A stretch of DNA of 64,000 nt from Pseudooceanicola lipolyticus (GTDB taxonomy: Bacteria; Pseudomonadota; Alphaproteobacteria; Rhodobacterales; Rhodobacteraceae), in NCBI RefSeq assembly GCF_002786325.1, contig NZ_PGTB01000005.1, positions 38,369 through 102,368 of the forward strand. The letters are read 5' to 3'. Shown piece after piece: positions 37,416 to 46,499 of this stretch. The number at the start of each line of letters is the position of its first letter. Within the stretch, counting starts at the first letter, position 1. The position numbers and the translations under genes are program-made. The notes beneath the pieces were generated by a model that saw nothing but the letters and a program-made list of their open reading frames with translations, had not been told where the DNA came from and made no database searches.

Positions 37416-38585
37416 ATGGCTGTAGAAAATTGGGTCGCCAAACATATCGCGGAACTGACCGAATTCCGCCGCGATCTGCATATGAATCCCGAACTGCTGT
37501 ATGATGTGACACGCACCGCCCAGAAAGTGGCCGAGGCGTTGCGCGCTGCGGGGGTGGACGAAGTCCATGAAGGCATCGGCAGGACCGGTGTGGTTGGCGT
37601 GATCAAAGGCCAAAGCAACACGTCCGGGCGCGTGATCGGGCTGCGCGCCGATATGGATGCGCTGCCGATCGTGGAAGAAACCGGCAAACCCTACGCCTCG
37701 CAGGTGCCGGGCAAGATGCATGCCTGCGGCCATGACGGCCATACCACCATGCTGCTGGGAGCCGCCAAGCATCTGGCCGAGAACCGCGGCTTTGACGGGA
37801 CCGTGATCGTGATTTTTCAGCCCGCCGAAGAAGGCGGCGCCGGGGCCCGCGCCATGATCGAGGACGGTCTGTTCACCCGCTGGCCCTGTGACGAGGTCTA
37901 TGGCATGCACAATCGCCCGAACTTGCCGGTCGGGCAATTCACCATCAATTCCGGGCCGATCATGGGGTCGGTCGATGAGGTCAAGATCACCATCACCGGG
38001 CGCGGCGGCCATGCGGCGCGGCCGGAACAGACCATCGATCCGTTGCCTGTCGCCGCCGCCCTGTTGCAGGCGGTTCAAACCCTGACCTCGCGCAACATGG
38101 ATCCGGTGGACAGCGCGGTGATTTCGCTCTGTACCATTCAGGCGGGCAATGCGTTCAACGTTATCCCGCAGGATCTGACGATGACCGGCACCGTGCGCAC
38201 CCTGCGCGAGGAAGTGCGCGACATGATCGAACAGCGTATGACGGTGATGGTGGACAATATCGCGGCGGCCTTTGGGGCAACCGGCAAGCTCGATTATATC
38301 CGCCACTATCCGGTGACCGTGAACCACCTGCGCGAAACCGAGCTGGCGGCGAAAGCGGCACAGGAGGTGGCGGGGGTCGAAAACGTCCATCTCGACATGC
38401 CGCAGACGCTGGGGGGCGAAGATTTTTCCTTCATGCTCAACGAAGTGCCCGGCGCGATGATCAATGTCGGCAACGGGCCTTCGGCCGCGCTGCATCACCC
38501 GGAATACGATTTCAACGATGATGTGATCGCCTGGGGAAGTTCCTATTGGACCCAGTTGGTACAGCAGCGGTTGCCGCGCGGCTGA
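37416..38585 (+). CDS. M20-family amidohydrolase (hippurate/N-acyl-amino-acid hydrolase type)
   Basis: A 389-residue metal-dependent amidohydrolase of the M20D group. Metal ligands are expected in MHACGHDGHTTMLLGAAKHL and in PAEEGGAGARAMIEDG, with a further histidine in VYGMHNRPNLPVGQF and a last one in SAALHHPEYDF. The dimerisation domain sits in the middle (ITGRGGHAARPEQTIDP). AGGAGG and GAGGAA precede the ATG. As the last gene of the operon it probably frees an amino acid from an N-acyl or N-carbamoyl conjugate. A strong terminator follows. Confidence 0.92.
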   Translation: MAVENWVAKHIAELTEFRRDLHMNPELLYDVTRTAQKVAEALRAAGVDEVHEGIGRTGVVGVIKGQSNTSGRVIGLRADMDALPIVEETGKPYASQVPGKMHACGHDGHTTMLLGAAKHLAENRGFDGTVIVIFQPAEEGGAGARAMIEDGLFTRWPCDEVYGMHNRPNLPVGQFTINSGPIMGSVDEVKITITGRGGHAARPEQTIDPLPVAAALLQAVQTLTSRNMDPVDSAVISLCTIQAGNAFNVIPQDLTMTGTVRTLREEVRDMIEQRMTVMVDNIAAAFGATGKLDYIRHYPVTVNHLRETELAAKAAQEVAGVENVHLDMPQTLGGEDFSFMLNEVPGAMINVGNGPSAALHHPEYDFNDDVIAWGSSYWTQLVQQRLPRG

Positions 38586-38602
38586 ACCATCGGGCAGAAA
38601 TC

Positions 38603-38636
38603 CCGCCGCGAGAGAAGCACTCTCGCGGCGGATTTG
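38603..38636 (+). terminator. Terminator of the ABC-enzyme operon
   Basis: CCGCCGCGAGAG (38603-38614) pairs perfectly with CTCTCGCGGCGG (38620-38631) around AAGCA, followed by ATTTG; AAAT before the stem can extend it with ATTT after. It closes the 28803-38585 operon and could also serve the convergent RTX gene. Confidence 0.8.
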
Positions 38637-38715
38637 ACTGGCACATTGCCCATCATCGCGGTGATCTCTGACCCGTGGTCGATGCCAGCCTATCGACCTG
38701 TCTGCGATGGCTGCG

Positions 38716-41637
38716 TCAGATGAAGGCGATGTCGTCTTTCAGCGCAAGCAGGTCCGCCACATCGCGCAGAAGCAATTCATCCTTGCCGAAATCCAGCAGG
38801 ATATCGGTGCCGGTTTCGGTTCCGTAGGTGGTCAGCACCTGGCGTTTGTTCAGGCCGCCACCCCAGAGTGACTCGGCCAGGGCAATCGTGTCGGTGTCGT
38901 CCTCAAAGCCCTGGATCACGTCGTGTCCGAAGCCGCTGGAAAACACGAAGGTATCCTTTCCGGCTCCGCCGCGCAGCACATCATTTCCGGCGCCACCATC
39001 GAGCCAGTCCTTGCCGCGCCCGCCGACCAGCAAGTCTTGTCCTTTCGCGCCGTTCAACTGGTCGCGGCCCCTTCCGCCAAATAGCGAGTCGGCGCCACGC
39101 GCGCCCACCAGGGTGTCGTCTCCGGCGCCGCCCGACAGCCGATCCGCGCCGCCGCGGCCGTTGAGCGTGTCGGCGCCCTGACCGCCGGCGACTAGGTCTG
39201 CCCCCCTGCCGCCGTCGAGCGTGTCGTTATCCGCCCCGCCATCGATGTTGTCGCCCCCGGCGCCGCCCAGGATGGTGTCATCACCCGCGCCCCCCGAAAG
39301 CAGATCGTCGCCACCTTTGCCTTGCAGCGCGTCATGTCCGCTCAGCCCGAGGATATAATCGTCCGAGCCGCTGCCAATAAGCGCCCTGCGACCTGCATCG
39401 TTTTCGTAATTCTCGTCCTTGGCCCGCATGTATTCACCGAACACTTCGAACGCGGTACCACCGAAATCCGAAACCGCGCTGTAATCGGTTTCACCTGCGA
39501 TCAGCCGATGGCCGTTCAGCTTGTCCACCAACGGGTCGTCGGCGACCATGCTGATGATGGCCCAGTACAGCCCCTGATTGTGCTCGGCTCCGAAACCGCC
39601 CAGCTTGAAGGTTTCCGTCGGATCGGTCATCGAGACATTGGGAAGGTCGATGGCCTGCAAACCGGTTTCGAAGTTCTTGTTGTTGCTCAGGGTCGCATTG
39701 GTCACCAGTGGCAGCGATGTCGGGTTCTGGTGATCGAAGGTCACCGGATCATTGGTGAAGGAAAGCCCGATATAATTTTTCGGCGCATCCAGAACTACCG
39801 AGTCGTTGCTGAGGCTCAGATCGAGGCTCCGGACCAGATTGGTGTCATATTGGCCGGCCATGCCGTTTTTCTTGTAATCTTCGAGGAAGGCCTTGGGATG
39901 CAGCCCCGCCGAGGCCAGTGAAACAATGGTCAGATCAAGGTCGGATTGCAGCCGGTGGGCATCCACCAAGGTGAACAGATCCACCGTCGCCCCACCCAGG
40001 CTGTGCCCCGAGACCACAACCTTGTCGATGCCGTTGCCGTCGTCATTGGCATAGCCGATGGCGGCGTCGATCAGCGGGCGCATCGCCTCGTAATAGTTAT
40101 AGATGCCATTGCCGGTGTAGGCCTGGCCCAGGGCCGCATCCAGCGCATCCTTGTCATCCGTCCCGCGAAACGTCAGTGCGAGGGTTTTCTTGCCTTCCGG
40201 ATCCATGCCAACGGCCACCAGCCCCTGGGCAGCAAAGCTGGTGAATATGTTGATGTCTTCGGCATCGCCGATATACAGCCCCTGGGTCGAGAAAAACGCC
40301 TTGCCATCTTTGGCGCGGAAATAGCCGCCCAGACCGTTGCTGTCGTCCAGAACCGTCCATCCCGCGGCGTTCAGATACCCGCGGTAATCGTCCATCAGTC
40401 CGTTCTCGGCCAGCGGGCTGGTCGACCGCATGTTTTCGGGAACGTTCTCCATGCCATAGACCGTCCGTGCCATGAAAGCGCCGAGCTTCACCTCGAACGC
40501 GGAATTGGCGAGGGTTTTCTGTGTGCCGGTGTCATGGTCGTGGCCGAATTCCTCGGACCAGCTGTTGTTCGAGGTCGACAGTTCAGGGTCCGCGCCCGAG
40601 ACTTTCACCTCGACAGTGTGCGGCCCGTCCTTTTTCAACGTATAGTCGAAGCTCTCCCAATCCCCGAATAGGGGCGTGAGCCCCCAGCTCAGCTTGTCGG
40701 TGCCGACGCTGACGCCATCGACGATATATTCGACGTTGATCGGGCCTTTCAGCAAATTCCAGGATTCGGTGCCGATATTCTCGACGAAGGTGCGGATCTC
40801 GATGGTGTCGCCCTTCTCCCAGCCGCCAAGGACCCGAATATCGGTCACGGTCAGGTCGGGCCGGTCGTCGACGGCGAAGAAAAAGCTTTCGGTGCGGCTG
40901 TCGTTGCTGGTGTTCAGGTCATCGGAATCGACGATGCGCACCTCGACCGTGTTGCTCCCGATCTTGTCGAAGACATGCAGGTCGGTCTCGTAATTTACCA
41001 CGCCGCCGCCCAGGCCGAGGGGCAGAACGCTGGTGCCGATGACTTCGCCATTGACCAGGTATTCGATATCAACCTTGCCGCCGTAGAACTGGTCGCCCAG
41101 ATTTTCGATCCAGGCTTCGATCAGGACGGGCGAGCCGACCTTGCGCGTGCCCGAGATGTCGATGTCCTTGATCCGCAGATCGGGGGCCGCGTTGTACTCG
41201 ACCCAGACCTCCAGATAGTTGAGATCGAGGGTGATCCCGGTTTGGTTGTCGATCCGCAGGCCCCAGTTTCCGTTGACCGGGTTGCCGTCCAACCCGAAGA
41301 GAATGCTGGATTTCAGATCGGTGCCCCAGAAAGAAATATCGTAGTCATCCGAGGCATCGCTGTCGTTGCCGTCGTCGCCATCTGCGCCGAAGCCATCCCA
41401 ATTGTAATAAATGTTATTCTTTTCGCCGTCGGGGGAGACGATCCACATGTCGATCTTGCCCAGATCCACCTTGGTTCCGGCATTGTGATCCAGGTGCAAA
41501 CGAAAGCGCACTTCTTCAACCTCGGCGCCCAAGGGATCGCCCCCGGGATTGAAGGTGACGGTGCTGAGACCTTTTGCGATGGTCAGGTCATCATTGTATT
41601 GATCGGAATAACTATCATAAAAATAAGCGGTACCCAT
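38716..41637 (-). CDS. Secreted RTX protein with P-domain, CARDB-like domains and a lipase core
   Basis: A 973-residue acidic protein with no Sec signal. Residues 1-150 resemble a proprotein-convertase P-domain (DMWIVSPDGEKNNIYYNW, GNWGLRIDNQTGITLDLNYLEVWVEY). Residues about 152-255 and 257-375 are two CARDB-like adhesion modules, each starting DL(R/T)(I/V)xDI. Residues about 390-745 contain the lipase motif GHSLGG (Ser546) and TLALTFRGTDD. Residues about 750-900 are RTX nonapeptide repeats (GGAGDDTILGG and similar). The C-terminal 70 residues should carry the type I secretion signal. I start at 41637 because MGTAYF begins in register and GGAAG precedes it. It probably acts outside the cell on lipids or polyesters. 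No type I secretion genes are in the window. Confidence 0.85.
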   Translation of the reverse strand: MGTAYFYDSYSDQYNDDLTIAKGLSTVTFNPGGDPLGAEVEEVRFRLHLDHNAGTKVDLGKIDMWIVSPDGEKNNIYYNWDGFGADGDDGNDSDASDDYDISFWGTDLKSSILFGLDGNPVNGNWGLRIDNQTGITLDLNYLEVWVEYNAAPDLRIKDIDISGTRKVGSPVLIEAWIENLGDQFYGGKVDIEYLVNGEVIGTSVLPLGLGGGVVNYETDLHVFDKIGSNTVEVRIVDSDDLNTSNDSRTESFFFAVDDRPDLTVTDIRVLGGWEKGDTIEIRTFVENIGTESWNLLKGPINVEYIVDGVSVGTDKLSWGLTPLFGDWESFDYTLKKDGPHTVEVKVSGADPELSTSNNSWSEEFGHDHDTGTQKTLANSAFEVKLGAFMARTVYGMENVPENMRSTSPLAENGLMDDYRGYLNAAGWTVLDDSNGLGGYFRAKDGKAFFSTQGLYIGDAEDINIFTSFAAQGLVAVGMDPEGKKTLALTFRGTDDKDALDAALGQAYTGNGIYNYYEAMRPLIDAAIGYANDDGNGIDKVVVSGHSLGGATVDLFTLVDAHRLQSDLDLTIVSLASAGLHPKAFLEDYKKNGMAGQYDTNLVRSLDLSLSNDSVVLDAPKNYIGLSFTNDPVTFDHQNPTSLPLVTNATLSNNKNFETGLQAIDLPNVSMTDPTETFKLGGFGAEHNQGLYWAIISMVADDPLVDKLNGHRLIAGETDYSAVSDFGGTAFEVFGEYMRAKDENYENDAGRRALIGSGSDDYILGLSGHDALQGKGGDDLLSGGAGDDTILGGAGGDNIDGGADNDTLDGGRGADLVAGGQGADTLNGRGGADRLSGGAGDDTLVGARGADSLFGGRGRDQLNGAKGQDLLVGGRGKDWLDGGAGNDVLRGGAGKDTFVFSSGFGHDVIQGFEDDTDTIALAESLWGGGLNKRQVLTTYGTETGTDILLDFGKDELLLRDVADLLALKDDIAFI

Positions 41638-41830
41638 TGCGTGTCTTCCATAGTGAATCCTGTCAGCTTGCTTTTGTGTAACCGAGCGCCGCGATGGAGC
41701 TGAATGAGGGAAATACCTCATTCGCGGGGCGAGCGTGAAATTTCATCGGAAATTCAAGATGCTGTACGGGACAGCCTGGCTGGGGCGTGCCTGCTTGACG
41801 CTGCGCAACGCCGCGCTGTAGCGTTTAGCG

Positions 41831-43846
41831 ATGCGTAGCGTGCCGGTGCTGCTTTTCTTTCTCCTGCTTTTTGCAGTGCCTGCCTCGTCGCAAGATTTGC
41901 ACAACTGCGAGGTCGCGCATCTTTCGGATGCAGCGGAATTTTCTCTCGATCTCGGTGCCTATGCCTGCGCATTCGCCGACGAAAGCCGCGCATTGACGCT
42001 GGAGGATATGCTTGCCGCAAAGGCCGATGCTCTGTTCCAACCGGTGCCCGGCAATCTGATCGACTTCGGCTTCGGGACGGCGCGCTATTGGGTGCGGGTC
42101 AGGTTGGAAAGCACGTCGACCGATCCGGGCCAGTGGTGGGTGACGCATGACATCCCAGTCGCCAAGCTGGTGCAGGTCTATCTTGTCCCGGATGGCGCGC
42201 CCGAGGCGGTGCAGACCCTTCTGACCTATCGGGCCACCGACCCATTTGACGCCCGGCCGATCCCGCATCGCCATCTGGTCTCTGAAATTGCCCTTGCGCC
42301 ACAGGCGGCGGCAACCCTGTTGATCGCGTACAGCGCCGACCAGGCCACCGAGATGCCGCTGTTTGTTGAATCCGTGCCGGCCTTTGTCTCGCGGACCCAA
42401 TCCGAAACCCTCTGGATCGCGACCCTGACCGCGCTTGTGCTTGGGATGGGGGTGATTAACACGGTTTACCTCTACGGGCTCGATGGCCGGCCCGCGCTGG
42501 CCTATGGCAGCTATATGCTCAGCGGCGTGGGCCTTCTGGGGCATTTCGAGGGCTATACCTTTCAATATGTCTGGCCCTATGCGCCCGGTTTCAACAGCAT
42601 CGCATTGGCGGTGATCTCGTTGATGTCGGTCGCGCTTGGTGCGCTGTTCGTCGATCGCTTTACCGAAACCGCCCGCCATGCCCCGCGGCTGCACCGCGCC
42701 GCCATGGCCACGATCCTCGGGCTCGCCGCGTTGGCGGTGCTGTCGGCGGTGTTGCTGTCGTTGATCTGGTTCAAGTTCCTGCTGTTGGCCGCGGTGGTCG
42801 CGGGCACCGCCATGCAGGTGGTGCTTGCAAGTGCCGCGTTGCGCCGGGGTCAGGCGGGCGCCGGAACGCTGCTGATCGGTTTTGGCGCATTGGGAGCGTC
42901 GCTGCTGGTCGGCGTTGTCGGGTATCTGACCGAGGGCTTGTTCAAGCAGGAGCTGGCCGGCGTGGCCATTCGGCTGGGCTTTCTCGCCGAGGCAACCGCC
43001 TTTTCTGCCGCCATCGCGTTGCGGATCCGCGCGGCCCGCCGCGAACGCGACAGTTCGCTGCGCGAACAACTGCGCCTGTCCGAGGAGCGGTTGAATCTGT
43101 CCGAGGCGCTGCGGCGCGCCGAGGACGACCGCCTGGAAGCCTCGCGCGCCGCGGATCGCAGCCGCGAGGCACTAGCCAGTGCAGCGCATGATATCCGCCA
43201 ACCGCTGACATCGCTGCAGATGGCGCTGTCGGGGCAGGGCGAACAGCGTGACAGCGTCGCGACCAGTCTGAACTATCTCAAAGAAATCGTGCGGGTCGGG
43301 CTGGAGGAAAGCAAGGCGCCGCTGGGAACCGGCGATGCCGACCCGGTGCCGCACGGGTCACGGGAACGGTTCAGGGCGGAGATCATTCTCAGGAACATCG
43401 AAACGATGTTCGGCGCCGAGGCCGCCGAACAGGGGACGGCCCTGCAGGTGGTGAAATGCAGCAGAGAGCTTGTCGCCGATCCGCTCGCGCTGATGCGCAT
43501 GGTCGGCAATCTCGTTTCAAACGCCTTGCAGCACGCCGATCCCCCGCGCGTTCTGGTCGGATGCCGCAGATCCGCAACCGGGCTGAGCCTTGAGGTACAT
43601 GATACCGGTTCGGGTCTGGCCCCGGAGGAACTGGCCCGCGTGACCCGACGCGGTGAAACCGGGGCCGGTTCGGGCGGGCACGGTCTGGGGCTGTCGATCG
43701 TGACCGATCTTGCCGCGGAACACGGGCTGGGCTTCGAGATGCAGTCCTGGCCGGGGCGCGGTACGGTGGCGCGCATCTGCGTGCCGGACCATGTTCCAGA
43801 GATGCCGGCAACGCCCCTGACCCGACCGACCGGAGAGGCTCGATGA
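41831..43846 (+). CDS. Histidine kinase with 7TMR-DISM sensor region
   Basis: A 671-residue membrane sensor. A signal peptide (about residues 1-20, ending ASSQD) is followed by a periplasmic 7TMR-DISM extracellular domain (FGTARYWVRVRLEST) and seven hydrophobic segments between about residues 195 and 390. A coiled-coil linker (LRLSEERLNLSEALRRAEDDR) leads to the kinase: H-box ASAAHDIRQPLTSLQMAL with phospho-acceptor His453, N-box NLVSNALQHA, and G-boxes HDTGSGLAPEEL and GSGGHGLGLSIV. It overlaps the response-regulator gene by ATGA. The start has a weak ribosome site. The divergent RTX lipase gene is a possible target. DISM domains often bind carbohydrates or other small molecules; the signal is unknown. 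Confidence 0.92.
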   Translation: MRSVPVLLFFLLLFAVPASSQDLHNCEVAHLSDAAEFSLDLGAYACAFADESRALTLEDMLAAKADALFQPVPGNLIDFGFGTARYWVRVRLESTSTDPGQWWVTHDIPVAKLVQVYLVPDGAPEAVQTLLTYRATDPFDARPIPHRHLVSEIALAPQAAATLLIAYSADQATEMPLFVESVPAFVSRTQSETLWIATLTALVLGMGVINTVYLYGLDGRPALAYGSYMLSGVGLLGHFEGYTFQYVWPYAPGFNSIALAVISLMSVALGALFVDRFTETARHAPRLHRAAMATILGLAALAVLSAVLLSLIWFKFLLLAAVVAGTAMQVVLASAALRRGQAGAGTLLIGFGALGASLLVGVVGYLTEGLFKQELAGVAIRLGFLAEATAFSAAIALRIRAARRERDSSLREQLRLSEERLNLSEALRRAEDDRLEASRAADRSREALASAAHDIRQPLTSLQMALSGQGEQRDSVATSLNYLKEIVRVGLEESKAPLGTGDADPVPHGSRERFRAEIILRNIETMFGAEAAEQGTALQVVKCSRELVADPLALMRMVGNLVSNALQHADPPRVLVGCRRSATGLSLEVHDTGSGLAPEELARVTRRGETGAGSGGHGLGLSIVTDLAAEHGLGFEMQSWPGRGTVARICVPDHVPEMPATPLTRPTGEAR

Positions 43847-44472
43847 CAGACCAAACCGCGGTGATCGCGGACGACCATGCGCTTATCCGGCAGGGCCTTC
43901 GTCAAATCCTTACCTCTGCTGGAATCGAGGTGGTGGCAGAGGCCTCGGACGGTCTCGAAGCGATCGCGATGATCCGCAGCCATCAACCGGCCCTGCTGAC
44001 GCTGGACATCGCCATGCCCTATTCGCGCGGCATCGAGGTCTTCGGAGAAGCCCGCAGGTGGTCGCCCGAGACACGGATCATCGTGTTTTCCGGCATGACC
44101 TCGACCGGCCTTCTGAGCGCGCTGGCCAGCGCGGGCGCGGATGCGATCTTTCTCAAACGCGAAGAGCTGGAGACGTTTTCGGAGGCCATCCCGAAGGTGA
44201 TGTCGGGACAACGGATCCTTGGGCCGGGCGTTCGCGAATTGCTTGAAAGCACAAGCAACATCGACATGCTTACAGCCCGCGAGCGGCAAATCCTGAGCCT
44301 GGTTGCGCAGGGGCTGAACAATCGCGAGATCGGCGAGCGGCTTGGCGTCAGCACCAAGACCGTGGACAATCATCGCACGAACCTGATGCGAAAGGTAAAC
44401 GTGCATTCGGTGGCCGAACTGCTGGCCCTTGCGCTGCGCGAAGGCCTGCTCGACGCCAGTCGCGAAACCTGA
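43843..44472 (+). CDS. NarL/LuxR-type response regulator
   Basis: A 209-residue regulator. The receiver domain has acidic residues in VIADDHALIRQG, phospho-acceptor Asp55 in LTLDIAMPYSRG, and Lys in IFLKRE. The C-terminal HTH (from about residue 145) reads LTAREREILSLVAQGLNNREIGERLGVSTKTVDNHRTNLMRK, standard for NarL/FixJ. The first four bases overlap the kinase stop, so the two form a two-component pair. Confidence 0.95.
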   Translation: MTDQTAVIADDHALIRQGLRQILTSAGIEVVAEASDGLEAIAMIRSHQPALLTLDIAMPYSRGIEVFGEARRWSPETRIIVFSGMTSTGLLSALASAGADAIFLKREELETFSEAIPKVMSGQRILGPGVRELLESTSNIDMLTARERQILSLVAQGLNNREIGERLGVSTKTVDNHRTNLMRKVNVHSVAELLALALREGLLDASRET

Positions 44473-44519
44473 GCTTGGCGACGAGGCGATCCATCGCGCC
44501 TACGGTCGATGTTACCACT

Positions 44520-45890
44520 TCAGTTCAGCAACAGGTTGGGCAGCCACATCGCGATGCCGGGATAGGCGATGATTGCGCCGAGGGTAAATAGCTGCAGCAG
44601 CACGAAGGGGATCACGCCGCTATAGATGTCGCGCATCGACAGCAGGTCGTTGGCCGCGCCCTTGAGGTAGAACAGGGCAAAGCCGAAAGGCGGGGTCAGG
44701 AACGAGGTCTGCAGATTGACGGTGACCAGGATCGCAAACCAATAGATCATCTCGGCCGGCGGCACGTGACCGCCCAGATCCATGATCTTGATGATCGGCG
44801 CGAAGATCGGCAGCATGATCAGCGTGATCTCGATCCAGTCGAAGAAAAAGCCCATCACGAAGATCATCAGCATCATTGCGATCAGCAAGCCCCAGTCGCC
44901 GAAAGGCAGGGACTGGGCCAGATCGACGATGAAATGTTCGCCGCCGACCTTGCGGAAGATATAGGCGAACGAGGTGGCCCCGACGAAGATAAAGAACAGC
45001 ATCCCCAGCGAGCGGACGGCGCCGTTCATCGAATCCTGCAGCGTGTCCATCTGCAGGCGTCCGCGCGCAAAGCCCAGCAGCAGGGCCGCCGCGACCCCGA
45101 CGCCCGACGCTTCGGTGGGGGTGGCGATGCCGGCCAGGATCGAGCCGAGGACGGCGACGATCAGGCAGAGCGGGGCCAGGACCGAGATCAGCGCCTCGCG
45201 AAATAGGTTGCCATTGGAAGATACGACCGTTTCCTGTGGCAATTTGGGCGCCACCGAGGGTTGGAAGAACGAGCGGATCGCAATGTAAAGGATATACATC
45301 AGCGACAACAGCAAGCCGGGAACCAGCGCCGCGACAAACAGGCGGCCCAGCGACACCGACAGCAGATCCCCCATGAACACCAGCATGACCGAGGGCGGGA
45401 TCAGGATGCCCAGAGTGCCCGCCGAGGCGACGGTGCCGGCCGCCAGCCCCTTGTCGTAACCTTTTTCGACCATCGTGGGCACTGCCATCATGGTCAGCAT
45501 GACGACCGAGGCGCCGATGATGCCGGTTGCGGCGGCCAGGATGGTGCCCATCAGGATCACCGCCAGCGCCAGCCCGCCGGGCACCACGCGCAGCAGGCGT
45601 TGCAGCGTCACCAGCAGGTCTTCGGCAAGGCGGGTTTTTTCCAGCAGGATGCCCATGAAAATGAACATCGGGGCGGCGACCAGCACCGCGTTTTCGATGG
45701 TTCCGGTAAAGATGCGGCTGGGCAGCAGCGTGACATGGACCAGCCGCATCTCGCCCAGCCCGATGGCGGCCAGGCTGAAGATCAGGCTGATTCCCATCAG
45801 CATGATTGCCACCGGCACGCCGGAAAACATGCCGAATATCAGCGCCAGGAACATGCCGCCCGGCAGAAGTTCGATCAGCAGCTCGGTCAT
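44520..45890 (-). CDS. dctM: TRAP transporter large permease, DctM type (second system)
   Basis: A 456-residue membrane protein with about 12 hydrophobic segments. Landmarks are IFSGVPVAIMLMGISL, GTILAAATGIIGASVVMLTMM, AGTLGILIPPSVMLVFMG, GIATPTEASGVGVAAALL and LQTSFLTPPFGFALFYLKG. It overlaps the small-permease stop by ATGA and is the last gene of a normal dctPQM operon read leftward. The length and FLTPPFGFALFYLKG end resemble TRAP systems often annotated for mannitol/chloroaromatic or keto-acid uptake. The substrate is unknown. Confidence 0.93.
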   Translation of the reverse strand: MTELLIELLPGGMFLALIFGMFSGVPVAIMLMGISLIFSLAAIGLGEMRLVHVTLLPSRIFTGTIENAVLVAAPMFIFMGILLEKTRLAEDLLVTLQRLLRVVPGGLALAVILMGTILAAATGIIGASVVMLTMMAVPTMVEKGYDKGLAAGTVASAGTLGILIPPSVMLVFMGDLLSVSLGRLFVAALVPGLLLSLMYILYIAIRSFFQPSVAPKLPQETVVSSNGNLFREALISVLAPLCLIVAVLGSILAGIATPTEASGVGVAAALLLGFARGRLQMDTLQDSMNGAVRSLGMLFFIFVGATSFAYIFRKVGGEHFIVDLAQSLPFGDWGLLIAMMLMIFVMGFFFDWIEITLIMLPIFAPIIKIMDLGGHVPPAEMIYWFAILVTVNLQTSFLTPPFGFALFYLKGAANDLLSMRDIYSGVIPFVLLQLFTLGAIIAYPGIAMWLPNLLLN

Positions 45891-46426
45891 TTTTCGGTTT
45901 TCCAGGGCGTTGCGATCAGGTCGGGGCGGTGCAGCGCCACATAGGCGCGCAGGGCCACCGCAAGGCCGCCGAAGATGGTCAGGATGGCGCCAAGCGGGAT
46001 CGCCGATTTGATGATCCAGCGGTTGGGCAGGCCGACGCCGCCGGGGCTGCCTTCGGCGCGGATATAGGAGCGATAGGTAAAATCGACGCTGAACCAGGTC
46101 ATCGCCAGCATGAAGGGGACAAGGAACAGAAGGATGGCCAGGATCTCAATCTTCAGGCGGGCACTTTCGGTCAGGCGCTCGGCAAACAGGTCGATCCGCA
46201 CATGGGCGTTGCAGATATAGGCCCAGCCGAAACACAGGACGGCGATTGCCCCGTGCAGGTGCCATTCCAGTTCCTGCAGCTTGAACGAGCCGGTTGCAAA
46301 GAACCGCCGGCCGATCACGTCATAGAGAATGACCGCCATCAGCACCAGCAGCAGCCAGCCGCAGCCGCGTGCGACGACACGGCAGGGCACGGACAGGATC
46401 TCGGCGATGCGCAGAAGCTGTTCCAT
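45887..46426 (-). CDS. dctQ: TRAP transporter small permease, DctQ type (second system)
   Basis: A 179-residue membrane protein with four hydrophobic segments. Landmarks are VILYDVIGRRFFATGSFKLQELEWHLHGAIAVLCFGWAY and HVRIDLFAERLTE. The start at 46426 has AAGGTGG 5 nt upstream on the minus strand; the longer frame to 46441 begins with GTG inside that site. It is separated from the binding-protein gene by a hairpin and coupled to dctM by ATGA. Confidence 0.9.
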   Translation of the reverse strand: MEQLLRIAEILSVPCRVVARGCGWLLLVLMAVILYDVIGRRFFATGSFKLQELEWHLHGAIAVLCFGWAYICNAHVRIDLFAERLTESARLKIEILAILLFLVPFMLAMTWFSVDFTYRSYIRAEGSPGGVGLPNRWIIKSAIPLGAILTIFGGLAVALRAYVALHRPDLIATPWKTEK

Positions 46427-46456
46427 CGATCCACCTTGCACGAAGAGGGGAAAGGA

Positions 46457-46478
46457 GGGCAGGCGCGGACGCCTGCCC
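46457..46478 (-). terminator. Hairpin between dctP and dctQ (second system)
   Basis: GGGCAGGCG (46457-46465) and CGCCTGCCC (46470-46478) form a perfect 9-bp stem with a 4-nt loop between the TRAP receptor and the small permease. No T tract. It is placed like the hairpins after the other receptor genes. Confidence 0.65.
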
Positions 46479-46499
46479 GGGTGTCACCTATGCGGCCGA

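Noticed and set aside
38930-39390. Regularly spaced short repeats that could suggest a CRISPR array
   Set aside because: The period is that of 9-residue RTX units in frame with the secreted lipase gene, the copies are degenerate, and there are no identical repeats with unique spacers or cas genes.
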